This document shows, one piece after another, positions 22,534-36,278 of a stretch of DNA of 64,000 bases. Origin of the DNA: Macrolepiota albuminosa (lineage: Eukaryota > Basidiomycota > Agaricomycetes > Agaricales > Agaricaceae); contig JAMWFC010000116.1 in the NCBI GenBank assembly GCA_027475525.1, positions 1,983,826-2,047,825 of the forward strand, given 5' to 3'. How positions within the stretch are numbered: the first letter of the stretch is position 1; the number at the start of each line of letters is the position of its first letter. Under the pieces are notes generated by a model. That model did no database searches and was not told the DNA's origin. It worked only from the letters and a program-made list of their open reading frames with translations. The translations under genes were made by a program, and so were the position numbers.

Positions 22534-25500
22534 TTACTCCTGTCCTGGAGGGGCAGGATGTCCACCCATTAGCTTCGCAATCGTGTTTGTCCTGAGCTGA
22601 GTGTCTGCAAAGAGTGCTCGTACGAGTCGTGCTAGCTCATCGACTTGGAAATCCACAAGGGCACCCTCCTCGAAAAGATAAGTAATGTCTGCCATAGATG
22701 CCTCCTATAGGTACAGGATAATCAAGTAAACTCAGGCAACTCGAGAGACAGGAGAGAGAACGTACCAACAGCTCAGTGAGGTAGGAAAACTTGAGCCATG
22801 AAGGGACGTATGCGACAACCAAGGACGGCTGTCATTATTAAAGTCACATTAACATTGAAGAAGAGCGGCTACGATACGAACTTGGGTAGTATCCTCCACA
22901 AACAAACCCTCCAGTGCGTTAAAGATGTGACATAGCTCGCTAAGACGATGAGACTCGACTTCGGGGATATCAGGCAGCGCAAGGATGTCGCGTATGATAC
23001 AGCTGAGCACCGCTTCCACTACAAGTCCGATGGCCGTATAGTATTTCGTTTTGGTCAGTATTCCCTGCGCATGACAAGCAATCAATCGTGAACATTCGGC
23101 AAGTCAGAGAGGAACGCACCTTGAGCCGCGACGCAAACCGTCGCACATCCTTGAGCACCTCAGTCACGGCGTTTTCACACTCATCATAACGATCCTGCTC
23201 TCCAGTATACGTAAAACCTTGTGCACCGGCAGTCAAGGTTTTGACTGTTGTTTTCTGTTCATTGGTCTATATTGATGGTCGTCAGGAGCCGAAAAAGATG
23301 TAACAACGTAGACCTACAATAACATCATGGTACCAGCTGTCGCTTAATATTTTCAGACAATCCGCACATTCTCCCAGTCGCTCAGCAATGAGGGTCGTTG
23401 AACTCGTTTGCACGCGCTCAATTTCCCGAGCAAGAAATGCACAATCGTTTGCATAGCGCATTCCTACCTCTGGACTTTGAAGTACTTTCGAGAACTTGAC
23501 GGGGTACAGCGCACGGTGTAAATCGAGTACCGCTGGTGCTGTAAGCAGAATGGTCGTACCAACTGTAGTCGGCGTTTGGGCAGAAGATGAAGTAGTAAAG
23601 ATGGATGAAGAGGCGAGGTGTGTACCCTCGGCAAGAACGTCTTCGACTAGGCGCATTATGAGCTTCGAACGTGCAGAAGCTGTATACGTCTCTTTCGGCG
23701 GTAGTGGCACGTTGATTTTAGAAGGCCGTTTTGTCGCAGGCCTAGACGGAGGTTGTCCGTTGGAAGGGTAAGGTGACAAACTTGATAAAGGCTCATTGAG
23801 AGGTGGGGAGGTGGTTGGTGCAGAAGGTGGTGCAGAAGGTTGAAGGGAGCCTATAACTGGCGTTGGCGTGGATGAATCTCCGTTGAGATGTTTTTTCTTT
23901 CCTTTGTTGGCAGCCTTCTCAAGTCCGCTGGCCACTTTCGGAGAAGTTATTGAGGGCGCAGGAGAAGGACGAGAGTCTGCTGGAGGAGCTGGGATGGACG
24001 AAGCAGGTGGGTCAGCCCATGGATCGTCCCAAGCAGATTCCTCTGCAAGCGACGCATCTTCATTTTCGTTCCAACCCCACGCTTCTGATGAATCTGGCTC
24101 TCGCTCGACATTATCGTCGGTGACCTTTGAAGGCGGGACCTCTTCAGGAATCCCATCGGAAGATACAGACTTTAGCTCAGGTTCAGCAGTAATGTCGTCA
24201 TCCAAGTCCCAGCCAGTCTCATTGACGATCTCGTCAGTTACAATATCCGCAACATCGTCATCAAAACCCCAGGCATCGTCTTTGATAGGACTGATCTCCT
24301 CCTTAGAAGTACCGGCAACCATGGGATCGGGCTTTGAGTCCATATCGTCGTCGAAACCCCACGCATCATCTTTGACCATGTTGATTTCTGCATTGGAAGC
24401 GTCCACAACCCCTTGATCAAGCTTAGATTCAACGTCGTCATTGAAGCCCCACGTATCGTCCTGGGGAACGACAGATGGTTCGGCCGTTGGAAGCACATCA
24501 GCTTCAACTTCAACAAGAAACGTGTCAGATGAGTCCTCCCAAGTAAGAATCATTTCGCGCGAGTGGTTGAGGATTTGCATCCGTCTCTGACGCTCGTAGT
24601 GTCCACTCACGCCGTCAACCCAGGTCTTCAAAGGGCGATCACCTGGATCGTCACCCAACAATTCTATGATAATCTTGTCTTCGAAAACGACGGCCTGCCG
24701 CGTTAGTTCTAAGAACGAAGGTAGAAGGTCGAAAGATGAAGGAAGGGAGGGAAGTAAGAGATTGTTTAGAATGCTGGTGGTCGTAGTTTTGCAGAGTGAG
24801 CGGATAAAGTGCACTGTTTGTGAAGCAGGGAGGCCAGAAAAGAGATGGGAGGAGAGGAAGTTGAAGAAAGTCGAGAAGTTTTCAAGTCGGGTGACGAGGT
24901 TTTCGTCGTTGGACGTCGCAGGAGTCAACGATAGACTGTGTTTGGAAACCTCAGACAACATTGTAACCGTTACGTGCTGTTTTGATAGAATATCGATGAA
25001 CCGGCTCGTGAGATCACGTCGTAGAGTGGTAAGATGGTTTGACAGGGAGTTAGGTGAGAGTGAGGTCAGAACGGAAGGAAGTTGAATAGAAGCGTTGGAT
25101 TGCCGGACTGCAATATCCACGTCAAGTCTGTCGGTACATTGATAGGACATGCAACGCACCTTGAACCGAGGAATGAATAGTAAGATCATTATTGTAAGGT
25201 TCACCATCATGTTGTGAAATCACGACACATCTTGAATATGCCTCACTAAGTTGCTCGTCATTACGAGCTTGTGCGGCACGAAATCTGCGCTAAACAGAGC
25301 GCAATTTGATGCTTGTTCGATACTCGACAGTGTGGCAGACGACAATTGAACTCACCTTCACATCCACCATGACGTGCGTCTCATCTAAATATGTCGGGGT
25401 TGCTTGAAATAGTGTCTCCACCTCCTTGCACACTTCTATAGCTTCTGACAACTTTCCATCCTTAACGAGGTTCTCCAAGGAGTCGAGTGAGGTTTTACAA

Positions 25501-26090
25501 GCCAGTAAATGAGAGAGTGCCTCATGCTCGACACGAGTATCTGCAGCCTGTTCTGCCAATCGAGTGAGGTTTTACAAGCCAGTAAATGAGAGAGTGCCTC
25601 ATGCTCGACACGAGTATCTGCAGCCTGTTCTGCCAATCGGCATGTTCATTCAGCGTTCTGACGAGGTTTGGTATAAGCCCTGTCTAAATAACCATTGAGT
25701 TGAGCGAAGTTGTGAGACAACGAACTGCTCACCTCTGGGTCAGAAACTGAGTTGCTCAGGGAATCCACATTGACACTCAAGGTTCGGAAACGTTCTTGAA
25801 CATCCTTAGAAGCTGCCAACTGCCTCTGAAATCTGAGGAGTCTTTCTGAACACGTTCATGCAGGCGAGCCTACACCAATTTTGAGTCCATGTGTAGATGT
25901 GAGGCCCTCTATTGACTACCTTAGTCGACGTTATAGTCTCGTCCAGTTCTGACAGCCAAGAGCTGGCAAGTGCCGCGTTCAATGTTTTATTCGTCGCAGC
26001 ATCAATTTTCGAGAGTATCTGGGACGTCACGTCTTGAGGAGTAGCCCGCCGAGGTAGATGAGCAGGTATAGGAAATGCCATTGGGATCAC
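22534..26090 (-). CDS. ZW10/Dsl1-type tethering subunit
   Basis: ZW10 (Dsl1 in yeast) is part of the NRZ/Dsl1 complex that tethers Golgi-to-ER COPI vesicles; in animals it also acts at kinetochores. The N-terminal part is coded near 26090-25290, the large central exon near 25110-23290 contains RPLKTWVDGVSGHYERQRR, and the C-terminal part lies near 23230-22534 (VVEAVLSCIIRDIL, ending GGHPAPPGQE). Between them is a long acidic disordered region with repeated WGFDDD-like motifs (about 24460-24040). The start may be 26090 or the next Met at 26081. One exon is broken by a 77-bp duplication (25483-25639). It is divergent from EMC5, with about 61 bp between starts. Confidence 0.85.
25483..25639. repeat. 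77-bp period perfect tandem duplication (ZW10)
   Basis: Bases 25483-25562 match 25560-25639; three bases extend the match beyond 77 by chance. It lies in an N-terminal ZW10 exon. Confidence 0.95.
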
Positions 26091-26151
26091 CAGAGGTCAA
26101 GGACAAGCATCATCACACGTGGATTGACGCGTCTTGATTCAGACCTCCAGC

Positions 26152-26791
26152 ATGCCCAACCTTGGCCAACTCTTGCTTCTGCTTGCTACGCTTTCTATTT
26201 TCCATGGTAATTATCACGTTTGAAGGCTATTTCCCGGGGCTGACAATTAACGTCACAGCGGCATACTCGTCCTATGAACGTCAGCTCATGAACCATACTT
26301 CTTGTTCATAACGTTTACGTGGACTTGGTGTTCTCAGACCTCTCTCATCTCAAAGCTCTTGGAAGGCCAGAGGGATCGTTGCCACGGAATGTGAGTATTG
26401 AAATTTGTTTATGAGTGCGACCTAACAACTTAACCTCATTTATGTATAAAGATTATAATTGAGACGCTTGTTGGGATGGTGTTGGGTATTCTTGGTGCAT
26501 CCTTGAATGCTCCTCAATTAAAAGAAATAACTTGGGCGAGCGAAATGCGAAAGCAGTGTGTCTTCTCACACGTGCATCCTTGAATGCTCCTCAATTAAAA
26601 GAAATAACTTGGGCGAGCGAAATGCGAAAGCAGTGTGTCTTCTCACACATCTCTTTCATCTTACTGATGTCACTACTTTTCCCAGCACGATTGACGAGAT
26701 GGATTCAAGATTGGGTTTTGCGAATTTTGTCACCCGCGGTCGCAATTTTCTCTCCCGACCGTCAGACATGTCAGGAAAGAAGGAGCTTTAA
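26152..26791 (+). CDS. EMC5: ER membrane protein complex subunit 5
   Basis: EMC5 (MMGT1, Kre27) is a small two-helix subunit of the ER membrane complex that inserts tail-anchored and multipass proteins. The spliced product begins MPNLGQLLLLLATLSIFH, a first membrane helix joined over an intron to AAYSSYE, the conserved motif. Next come LKALGRPEGSLP, a second helix (IIIETLVGMVLGILGASL), and KEITWASEM followed by a cytosolic tail. It ends in KKEL. The third exon carries a 77-bp perfect duplication (26495-26648) that repeats the end of helix 2 and the following loop; one copy must be ignored for a normal protein. Confidence 0.87.
26495..26648. repeat. 77-bp perfect tandem duplication (EMC5)
   Basis: Copies 26495-26571 and 26572-26648 in the exon coding the second membrane helix and following loop. 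Confidence 0.97.
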
Positions 26792-27022
26792 TACCCCGAC
26801 TTCTCGATATAAATCAAAGAACTAGGGGTAATCTTGATGAAGCCGACAAGCCCAACTTTGAACTTGGATGGTCTGGACAAGGATACAGAATAAAACAGAG
26901 GGAGAATGTGTAGAGGTTTGAAGGACATCAGGGCAGCAGTTTGACAAACCATAGCATCAAATTTTATCCTTTACACAGGGTCTTTTCCAATTCCATGATA
27001 TCACAAACTGCAAGACAAGAAA

Positions 27023-28539
27023 TCAAGTGCCTTTGGCACTAAGCTCGACGGCGTTTTTGAATGCAGCCAACAAGGCCGTCAACTGGATTTTCTCGTTTGC
27101 TCCCGTGGATAAACGGTGTCTAAAAAGATATTAGTTTGCTGTGAGCACCTCAGGAGATGTTTTCAGAGGTGCCTACTCTGTTGTAGCGAGATGGTCTAGA
27201 AGATACACTCTGGCATGAGGTTTCAACTCAATTGTCTCGACATAATCATATGCCCCAGTCAGAAGATCCTGTAGAGCCAGTCCTCTCTCCGTTTTCATAG
27301 TTGAAATCACTTTGAGCAGCTGTCAGATTATTGACACTGATAATGTAACGAGGACATACTCTGGTAAGATGTAGTGAATGAAATCACTTTGAGCAGCTGT
27401 CAGATTATTGACACTGATAATGTAACGAGGACATACTCTGGTAAGATGTAGTGAATCATCGAAAGCATTGAATTGACAATAGTCTCTATATCAGATGGAT
27501 GTGGATTTCCAGTGCAATTGTAAATCTCGGTTTCTCCTGTATGTCGTATGCTGCATGGCAGGCTTGTAAGACATTCAGAGCACGACGCATATCACCCTTG
27601 GAAAGCTTCAGAAGGGCTTTCTTTCCATCGTCTGTCAAGGCGACCTAACGATGAAATAGAATTCAAAAGTTGTATTCAATACAAACGAATCATAGAAGAC
27701 CTACTTCTCTGCCTCAATAATGGTGTTCAGTCGCTTTTCTACTTCGGCAATTGGTAAGGGAGAGAATCTGAACCGAGTGCATCGACTTTGGATGGCTGGA
27801 GCAATTTTGTTGACATAATTGCAGATGATGCAAAACCTGACATTCTTGGTATACTGTTCTATGACACGACGTAAAGCAGCTTGAGCCGCTTGTGTCATCA
27901 TGTCGGCCTCATCAAGGACAATCAATTTATATCCCTTTGAGAAGAGCGTGCGCGTCTCGGCAAACTGCTTGATTTGTTCTCGCACAACGTCTATGCCACG
28001 TTCGTCCGAAGCATTCAGCTTTTATCAAACGTGTGATTTAGAAACTGGAAAGGACATACATAGACGCATACCTCGAGGATTTGTTTCTTGTAGTCTGCAC
28101 CATATATGCGCCGAGCGACTGCAAGAATAGTTGACGTCTTTCCCGTTCCGGGAGGGCCATAAAAGAGCAGATGAGGTAGTCTATTCTTATCTATAAACCT
28201 TTCGACTGCCTCGAGTAAGAATTATAATATAAACATTACTACCTTGAACTCACTAGTAGTCGTTATTTCTCTGTGAGAGACGACGTCATCGAGCGTAACG
28301 GGTCGGTATTTTTCTACCCTTGGCAAGAGTTTCAGGCGGTAAACGATGGACACTCCCCTAGATTGCATACCATGGCAAGTTATCGTTGTCATACGGCTGT
28401 ACGCGGTCTACCGCCCTTGCCTTTCCTTTGGCCAAACTCGAAAGGGGCTCAGCATCGACCATTTGTCATACGGCTGTACGCGGTCTACCGCCCTTGCCTT
28501 TCCTTTGGCCAAACTCGAAAGGGGCTCAGCATCGACCAT
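27023..28539 (-). CDS. RFC3: replication factor C small subunit 3
   Basis: A clamp-loader AAA+ ATPase (yeast Rfc3, human RFC5) that opens and loads PCNA at primer ends. Read on the minus strand: start MVDAEPLSSLAKGKAR, then LPWVEKYRPVTLDDVVSH, the Walker A GPPGTGKTS (near 28150), LNASDERGID, the Walker B/DEAD-like LDEADMMT (near 27900), and the SRC motif QSRCTRFRF. It ends ...AVELSAKGT at 27023. Introns of about 50-60 nt separate the exons. Two 77-bp duplications fall in it: 28386-28539 in the first exon (which also duplicates the start codon) and 27302-27455 near the C-terminus. Both shift the frame and should be treated as assembly joins. Confidence 0.92.
27302..27455. repeat. 77-bp perfect tandem duplication (RFC3, 3' part)
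   Basis: Copies begin at 27302 and 27379 and cover an exon/intron edge of the RFC3 C-terminal region. Confidence 0.95.
28386..28539. repeat. 77-bp perfect tandem duplication (RFC3 first exon)
   Basis: Copies begin at 28386 and 28463. It duplicates the RFC3 start codon and first 25 codons on the minus strand. Confidence 0.97.
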
Positions 28540-28801
28540 TGAGTGTCCTCGTCGCTGTCCATAGTTCCAGGTATCTACAAGTAAGGGAATTGAGTCGGGA
28601 TATGAACCAGAGGAAGACGCGTTTCACAGGCGTCCACGCGACGACGCGATAGACGACTTTGTACAAGTTTGGTATATCACGTTACCTGAACCTTATTTTT
28701 TCATGTATCAACAGAAAACTCTGCTTACGAAGCAACGGCTCTTGCTTTTTCAAAGACTCCATCGTTGATTTCGTTGGACAGAGGAAGCGTCCGCATTCGC
28801 T

Positions 28802-29568
<767 letters not shown>

Positions 29569-29725
29569 TGTATCTGCGGTAGTAATACGTATTCGGTTTC
29601 ATTTGTGTTAAACTGATAATACACATTGTCGTCGAAGTTGAATTTTTCAAGTGTGTGTCTGATTCAAATACCATCTCGTAGTTAAATTGACCATCTAACG
29701 GTCTAAAGACTGTACATAAAAGGTT

Positions 29726-31397
29726 CTAGGGATCAATTTGTATCCATGAAATGACATCTATGATGGCAAAATGATTTGAAGAAAGACGACAGTTTCTTAG
29801 TGCATCCTGCACTCGAGACCACTCTTCCTCACATTCAGGTAATCCATCCACCTCGAGCAACATTGGAAACAAGCAGTGAAGGTATGTGCTGTTTCTATAT
29901 AATTCGATGGCGGAGCACATGCGAACGTAAGGCGAGTCAAAGTATGCTGGCTGGGGGTATCGGCAGGGATAATATCAAGATCATTTCCATTCAACGCTGG
30001 CGCTAGGACGAGGGACGTAAGTTTAGGTGTCATTGCCGCCAATGTGCACAGAGAACGAAATGTAAGGGACTTGGCCTGGAATACCGGAGCCGAGCCTAAA
30101 TCAAGATGTTTGAGTTCTGGCCAGCCTTTGACAAGAGACCTGAGGCTCTCGTCACTTATGACGGGCGGGAGTGTCATGTCAAGAACGAATCGCGAAAGGT
30201 ATCGGAGGGAGCCCAGTGTCTGAAGATCAGAGAAGGGTATCGGGGTATCGGCCTTAGGTGATCCAGGTGTGGTATCAGCGCTTGAGGCGCTTTCTAGTTC
30301 TGCATCGTCTACTTCGATATGATGCTCTATAATGAGACTGCGAAGACTACTAGATGCCTTTTTGCTTATGTTGCTGAGTACTGGACTCCAGGCAGTTGGC
30401 ACGCCAGCCGTTTCTTCGGCTTCTATGTGGAGGGTATGCAAAATATCCATGGGTATTTGGTCTAGAATTAGCGCGAGTACTGGTGTGTGTGCACGTATAC
30501 GGAGCTTGGTCAATGAAGGGAATAATAGGGTATCTTTCTCGGAGAGGGCGTCGGATAGGTCGTTAGCGTCGATATGACCTAGGTGAATTTCGAGCTCGGA
30601 AAGTTTTGGGAAGCTCGAAACGGCGAGTAGGGCAGCCATGGTCAACGAGGAACCCAAACGAAGGGATAAGGTATGGAGGTTGGACATCGACGATACAGAG
30701 CGCATGAGAGGTTCTGTGAGGGAACCACGAATACTCAGATGCTGAAGGTTGTGAGCGGTCTCGACAACATCCTGAAGGTACTGGCCAATATGCTCATTGG
30801 AGGTTCTGGTTTTAAAGCCCAGGTCGATGTCCAGCTTGCTTAACGCGCCTGATATGCTTAGGCACGCCTGGACTTCGTCGTAATTTGTTGTCGACAACTT
30901 TGCGGAACGTAGCGAGGGGAGCATCACATGAGGATGAGTAGAAGAGAAGTTTCCCCTCAAGATGGATAGTACTGCGGGATGCACCTGAAATTTTCTTTGG
31001 TGAGAGATATGCTTGACTCGAGGAGAATAGAAGTAGAATCGTGTGAAGTCTGGAATGGGATGCAAGGTTTTCAAGACCTGGAAACGTTGAGGTTTTATTT
31101 CTTCATTCAAAGACCTAGAGTGTTACTTACATACATTCCATCGACCAGCTCAACACCCGGGATCAACTGTAACAGAGGTGCAATAGAGGATAGTCGTGTC
31201 CATAGATAGTCCAGAGCAGGGTCCTCCCATGTTCTACAACATCTAGCGAGTGCATTGAGTGTGGCAAGTCCATTCTCTGCGGAGAAGCTAAAGATGTGCC
31301 GGATGATTTCGTCTATTAGCAGAGCCCGCTGCATTGGTTTAAAAAGTCTACAGAGATAGAAACGTGGTAAGAGAGTGAAAGAAACTGATGACGGCAC
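29726..31397 (-). CDS. F-box / leucine-rich-repeat-like protein
   Basis: Probably a substrate receptor of an SCF ubiquitin ligase. The N-terminal exon (31397-about 31130) carries an F-box-like segment, IDEIIRHIFSF followed by CCRTWEDPALDYLW. The long second exon (from about 31075) is built of irregular leucine-rich repeats (LSIRGSL, LHTLSLRLGS, LSELEIHLG, LKHLDLG), the usual layout of the large fungal F-box families. The substrate is unknown. The C-terminus is unsettled: the long frame stops at 29797, but another frame down to 29726 reads like the usual family end (EEEWSRVQDALRNC), so a small intron or an indel near 29930 may have been missed. The start may also be the internal Met at 31334. 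Confidence 0.72.
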
Positions 31398-31568
31398 TCA
31401 AAAAAAAAAGTGCTCAGTGATCAATTTTATGATGCGATGACGACCGGGAGGGTCCTCGATCACTAGCACCGCACCGATCGACTTCTTTCAATTTGCACGA
31501 CCATCTCAATCACAAAATGGCTTGATTGGTATAGATAGTGAAAAAGTCAGGTATACGAATTAGCATGT

Positions 31569-34018
31569 TCATCGACCTGACGCGGATTCTGCCACTCCGG
31601 TGGTCTGGCCGCCTCCAACAATCCCAGCGAGAGTCTTCTGCAAATCCGTCCACTCTGATTCTCTGGGAAGTGCCATGTCTCCAATGTCATATATGTACAA
31701 GTGGCCATCACTTCCGCCGAGGGCGGCTCGTCGCCCGTCTTTCCGATCCCACTGGAGCTTGTTGATTGCTCGCCCGGTGCCCACATTCGTTGACGCGACG
31801 GGCACCTACTCAATCATAAAGCCGCCGTATAAAGCGAAATTCCAATACGCACCTCCGTGTCCGTATTCAAATTCCAGAGATCGAAGTGCCCTGATCCATC
31901 GACGGTACCAAACACCGCAGGATGGGCTGGATGCCACTTGACGTCGTACACATAGTCGTCAGCTTCATCAAATGAGTACAAAGGAGAGATCGCATGTGGC
32001 GTTGTGGAAGGTTTTGCAAGTGACTTTGCTCGCCAGAGCTTAACCGTCCAGTCAACAGAACACGTAAGGAAAAGGTCTGAGAAATCGACGGGTCCAATAA
32101 GCGGGTGGAAATGAAGGCTCATAACAGGGCCTGCGTGGCCTTTGTATACGTCGTATTGGTTAAGACCGGCCTTGGCACCAGCACGGTCATGCCGATTGGC
32201 CTGATATACGCTTCCTTCCTCTGTTCCAACCCAGAACGTGGTAGTTTCATTGTCTGGGAAGTCAAGAGTGGTGATTGCTACCTCGCCAGTCTTGTTGTGG
32301 CCCGTATGGACCAGTTCAAGGGTTTCCTGGTCGCAGCAACATCAACAAGCGTTAAGCTAAGAGAGAGGTAAAGCACCTGAGGTTGTGCAAGCATATCCAC
32401 CAGCCAACTACATACTGTACCATCTGTGCTGCTTGTAATCAGATTGTGAGCATTCTGTGTGCCGACCATCTGCATGGCATATACGGGATGAGTATGTCCG
32501 GCGGCAGATAATGGTGTTTTCAAAACAGGGAGATGCTTGGAACGGGTGTCCCAGAGGAGTATCTGTCCTGAGTACGTGCCACCAAAGATGAGATTGGAAT
32601 GAAATGGTGAGAATGTGACGGAGAGTACGTCTGACTACATGGTATGGATCAAACTCCACAACGTTCAATCAAGGACAAATGCCCACGTACTTGTGAATGA
32701 AAAATGAATTCTGGCCGCTCAAGTAGGTGTAGATTCCATACAGCAACGATACCATCTGGTTCATTCAGAGCTGCCGGATTTTTGTTATATGAAGCTATGC
32801 TTAGTTCAGGATACTTGGAAACACCGTCAGATACGAAGTACAAGTTGTTTAATGCTATCCCTACTTTTGGTGACCAGTCAACGTCTGTGATTGATCGATT
32901 CTTCCCGTAACGTTCGTCGTAAAACTCACAAACACGCTTGACACGTCCTTCCGAGTCATCTCTAACTTCCAACGTTAGCGTGTTATCCCATTGGCAGAAT
33001 TAAATGAAATAGATACATACTCTCCTGACTCTGCTCCTATGGTGTAATCTCTGATATAGTCGTAACCGTCGTTGAGAGCTCGCTGCACAATTTTCGACGA
33101 TTGTTCCACGAAATCAAGGAATTCAGGTGCTGTAAGAATGCCAGCTCGCTCTTCTTCCGATAGCTCTGGAGTGCAGATAAAATCAGCGACATTATGAAAT
33201 AGGTATGAATACACCTTACCTCGAATTTCTTGCTCGATTTCAAGGTCCAACTTCACGCTTTCCTCTTCAAGCTCCTTGTCACGCGCAAGACGTTCCTTTT
33301 CTATGTCGTGGTCTCTCAGTATCCGTTGTCTAAGGTTTTCTTCGTAGTCGTCCGGACGATCATCTGTTTCAATCGCAGTGGTCTGTACTTCTTTATTATA
33401 GCTGACGCGTTCCTGCGACATCTGATAAGTCGGACACTGGTTGCACTATTTTTTGAGAACAGAACCTTCCGTGGCAAGGCGAACAACTCCTGCTCCACGT
33501 CTATCAGGTCACCGTGTATTCGGGGTGTTAATACGCTTGTTTATTACTTAAATTAATTCGCGTCTACTTGAAATACACACGAAACTCACCGCTCGATGAC
33601 ATGATCTGTTGAACTACTAAGCTGGTTGGGTGTCGGACCAATACTAGCCGAGAAGTCGCTCTGTCGGCTTGCACGTCCTGATCCGGACATAGAAAGAGCA
33701 GATGGGCCAGGAAGTCCAATACCTATAGACGGTGTCCCAGGTATTGAAGGCGAACGATCGCCACCGCTCTCGCGGGAAGCACGCGAAGGACTACCCACTA
33801 GAGAGTTGACGAGATCATCGAGGTCTCTGCGTACAGGAGTTGGTCCTGCAACCTAGCAGGGTGTATCACTAAATGGAAATGGATATGACATTAGATTGGA
33901 TGCATACCTCTGTTGCCCGCTTCTCGGTGTCTGCTTTCATTCTGTCAGCACGGGCCTTGCGGAGCTCGGCGAGCTTTTGCCGCTTCGCCTCTAGCTCTGC
34001 CCTTCGTTTATCAGACAT
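31569..34018 (-). CDS. cytoplasmic dynein 1 intermediate chain
   Basis: The dynein intermediate chain links the heavy chain to dynactin and light chains. It starts [20 protein letters not shown], the charged N-terminal helix that binds dynactin p150. A Ser/Pro/Gly-rich linker follows (33790-33600), then the segment with VSYNKEVQT and an acidic/charged helix, and then WD40 blades: [40 protein letters not shown] sequence near 32560, and a last blade [14 protein letters not shown] near 31690, ending at 31569. Introns are numerous. No 77-bp duplication falls in this gene. Confidence 0.88.
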
Positions 34019-34475
34019 TGTCGGACAATGATGAGAGTACAACAGGTAAAGAGGACGCGACAAGGATCACTGGCACGTGTCACGTCCGTGATTCGTGATT
34101 TCCATCAAGTTGCACCGCTGCTACTTATGTTGAACTTGCTGCCTTCCTATCCCATTTTGGTTCCCTATCAAGGCATCAGCTTCCTTCGCTGGAATATATA
34201 AAACTTGTTCAAAATTGTGACTAATGATGTCTACATCACTTCCTTGTTTCCCACCCTAAAGCTCGAGAATGTGGACATCGATTGGAGCCGTTAGGCCTTC
34301 AACCCGGTTTCGTCGCTTCTTTCAGCAGATATCACGAAGTGTGAAACTACCCTTTGCGTTTGCAAGTTGACAATTTACCTTCTAACTGTCCCTGCAGCTA
34401 ATCGCCTGCGTTAGGTTAGTAGAGGAGCACAATCTCATTCATGTATGCCTGCCAAAACATTGAACTACTGCGATA

Positions 34476-36154
34476 GTGATGAATCTCTCGATTCGTGAGT
34501 TTGATGCTCGCGAAATTAAGAATTTACTGAGATGTCCTAGTACTCTTGTTCGTGATGACTTTGAGAAGCCCAAGACGTGTTTCATCAATCTGAGCATTGA
34601 CAAAGAAATTATTATCTCCAAGATACAATGTGTACCTGGGTCCTCGACGATCGAGTGCTGCGCGTACGGCGCGCTACTATCACCGCCACATCCAGAACGG
34701 GACGCGGATGATGTTATTGGAATTTTGAATCATTTTCTGCACGCTTCTCCTTGTTCATGCCCACTACACAAATCACAGAGTTTTCTCCATGAACTATGTC
34801 TACTTTCCAGGCGAGCTGCACTCAGAAGATTGAGAGGCTCATGCCTAACCAGCCTGACCACACTTCTAGATCGAGCAATGTCTTTGTAAACGAAACGGCC
34901 CTATGTCTCATTGTTTTGGAGATCAGGAATGGCAATACGTCGCCCTTGGTGGAGGTTTTGCTGTCCTGTGAGACAATTGATCTTTCTGCGCTGCTGCAAG
35001 ATTTGATGTCATCCTTACCTGAATACTGGTAGGCACACTTTTCTTGTATCAACTTGTCTGATTAGGGTGCTAGGTTGGAAACTCAACGCGCTGATCGTCG
35101 TAGAACTCTACAATCCGTCTGGTCTCTCGACCTAGATTCAAATGCCACTCGACGTGCTCATGCTGCGATGCCCTTCGTGGAATTCTGTCACCAACTCATA
35201 CTATCGCGTGAATCTGTCGCTCGAAGTGTTGTCGACGCTGGGTTTATCGAAATGATCATCAAGATGTGCAAGACGAATTTCCCTGACTCTAGAATACCGA
35301 CGGCGGACACGTCAAGATGGAACGCTACTTCGTCTCTAACAACACTTTTTACCTTGACCCTACAACAGTTATCGCGATATTCAAATATCCAAGCATTAAT
35401 GGCGTCAAAGTTTAACGCCTGTCAGGCCAATGCTCCTTTTATTCTCTGTAGAATGATTTCAGACCTTTCGAAACCTGATCTGTGTCGTTCTGAATCATAC
35501 GACAAAATACAGCAATTGTCAGGTGCTCTGTCTAAAATCACTCAAAAAGATTGTGTTGACATTCTCCGCCTTACGAGGTCTGTGAAGATGCTCTCTTTTA
35601 TCTGTTTTTCTGCGAGTTCAACGTTCATTCATGTAGACGTGGAATGAATGATATCGATACAATTAAAGCCTCGATTGAACTGCTGCTTCGTGTTATTGTC
35701 AGGGACCGTACGACGTGGGTATATCTTCGCGATGATATCATGAGAACGCCGTATCAAATCATTGCGGATTTGTTTTTCGACATCATCCACCTCGTGTTGT
35801 CCTTCGCGATGATATCATGAGAACGCCGTATCAAATCATTGCGGATTTGTTTTTCGACATCATCCACCTCGTGTTGTCTACCGGTACGTCCCGTTAAAGT
35901 TGAAGATTTTTCACAAACGAAATCTACCCTTTGCGCTCAGCATTAGGAGTTCAGAAGTATCAAGGTGCTTCGTAGATTTCGTAAACTATCTATCAGAGGA
36001 AAGTTCTGTCATGAGAACTGCTTGGGAGGAAGGTGGGATCGGAGTATTTGAATTTACAAATCCTTGGGTTGTTCCAGTCGTTTCCCACTCGAGGAGAAAC
36101 TCTATACAGGAGTTGGATGATGATTTGGCTCGGAGCCTTGAAAATATGTCATAA
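34476..36154 (+). CDS. helical protein of unknown function
   Basis: I do not recognise this gene. Several open stretches on the plus strand (about 34476-34890, 35075-35590, 35645-35880, 35925-36154) look like exons joined by short introns. The best-preserved one, from 35075, is Leu-rich and alternates helices (FVEFCHQLILSRESVARSV, IEMIIKMC) in an armadillo- or HEAT-like way, but no signature is certain. The start is not resolved; an ATG at 34269 could open a first exon. A 77-bp duplication (35725-35878) interrupts the third part. It is followed closely by SEN2 on the same strand. Confidence 0.5.
35725..35878. repeat. 77-bp perfect tandem duplication (unknown gene)
   Basis: Copies begin at 35725 and 35802 inside the unrecognised helical-protein gene. 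Confidence 0.97.
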
Positions 36155-36278
36155 TTCAAGTTCTACATGATCTTGTACATGTGTCAGATAAGAATTCAGA
36201 CTGAGCCGTTTTTGGTATAAGTATTTGGTTGTATTTTCAGATGATCGACCTAGTTCTCTTTCTACTGCCCACTCTGAA

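Noticed and set aside
26780..26791. KKEL end of EMC5 as an ER-retrieval signal
   Set aside because: The EMC5 tail is cytosolic in the known topology, so a KDEL-type luminal signal would not be read.
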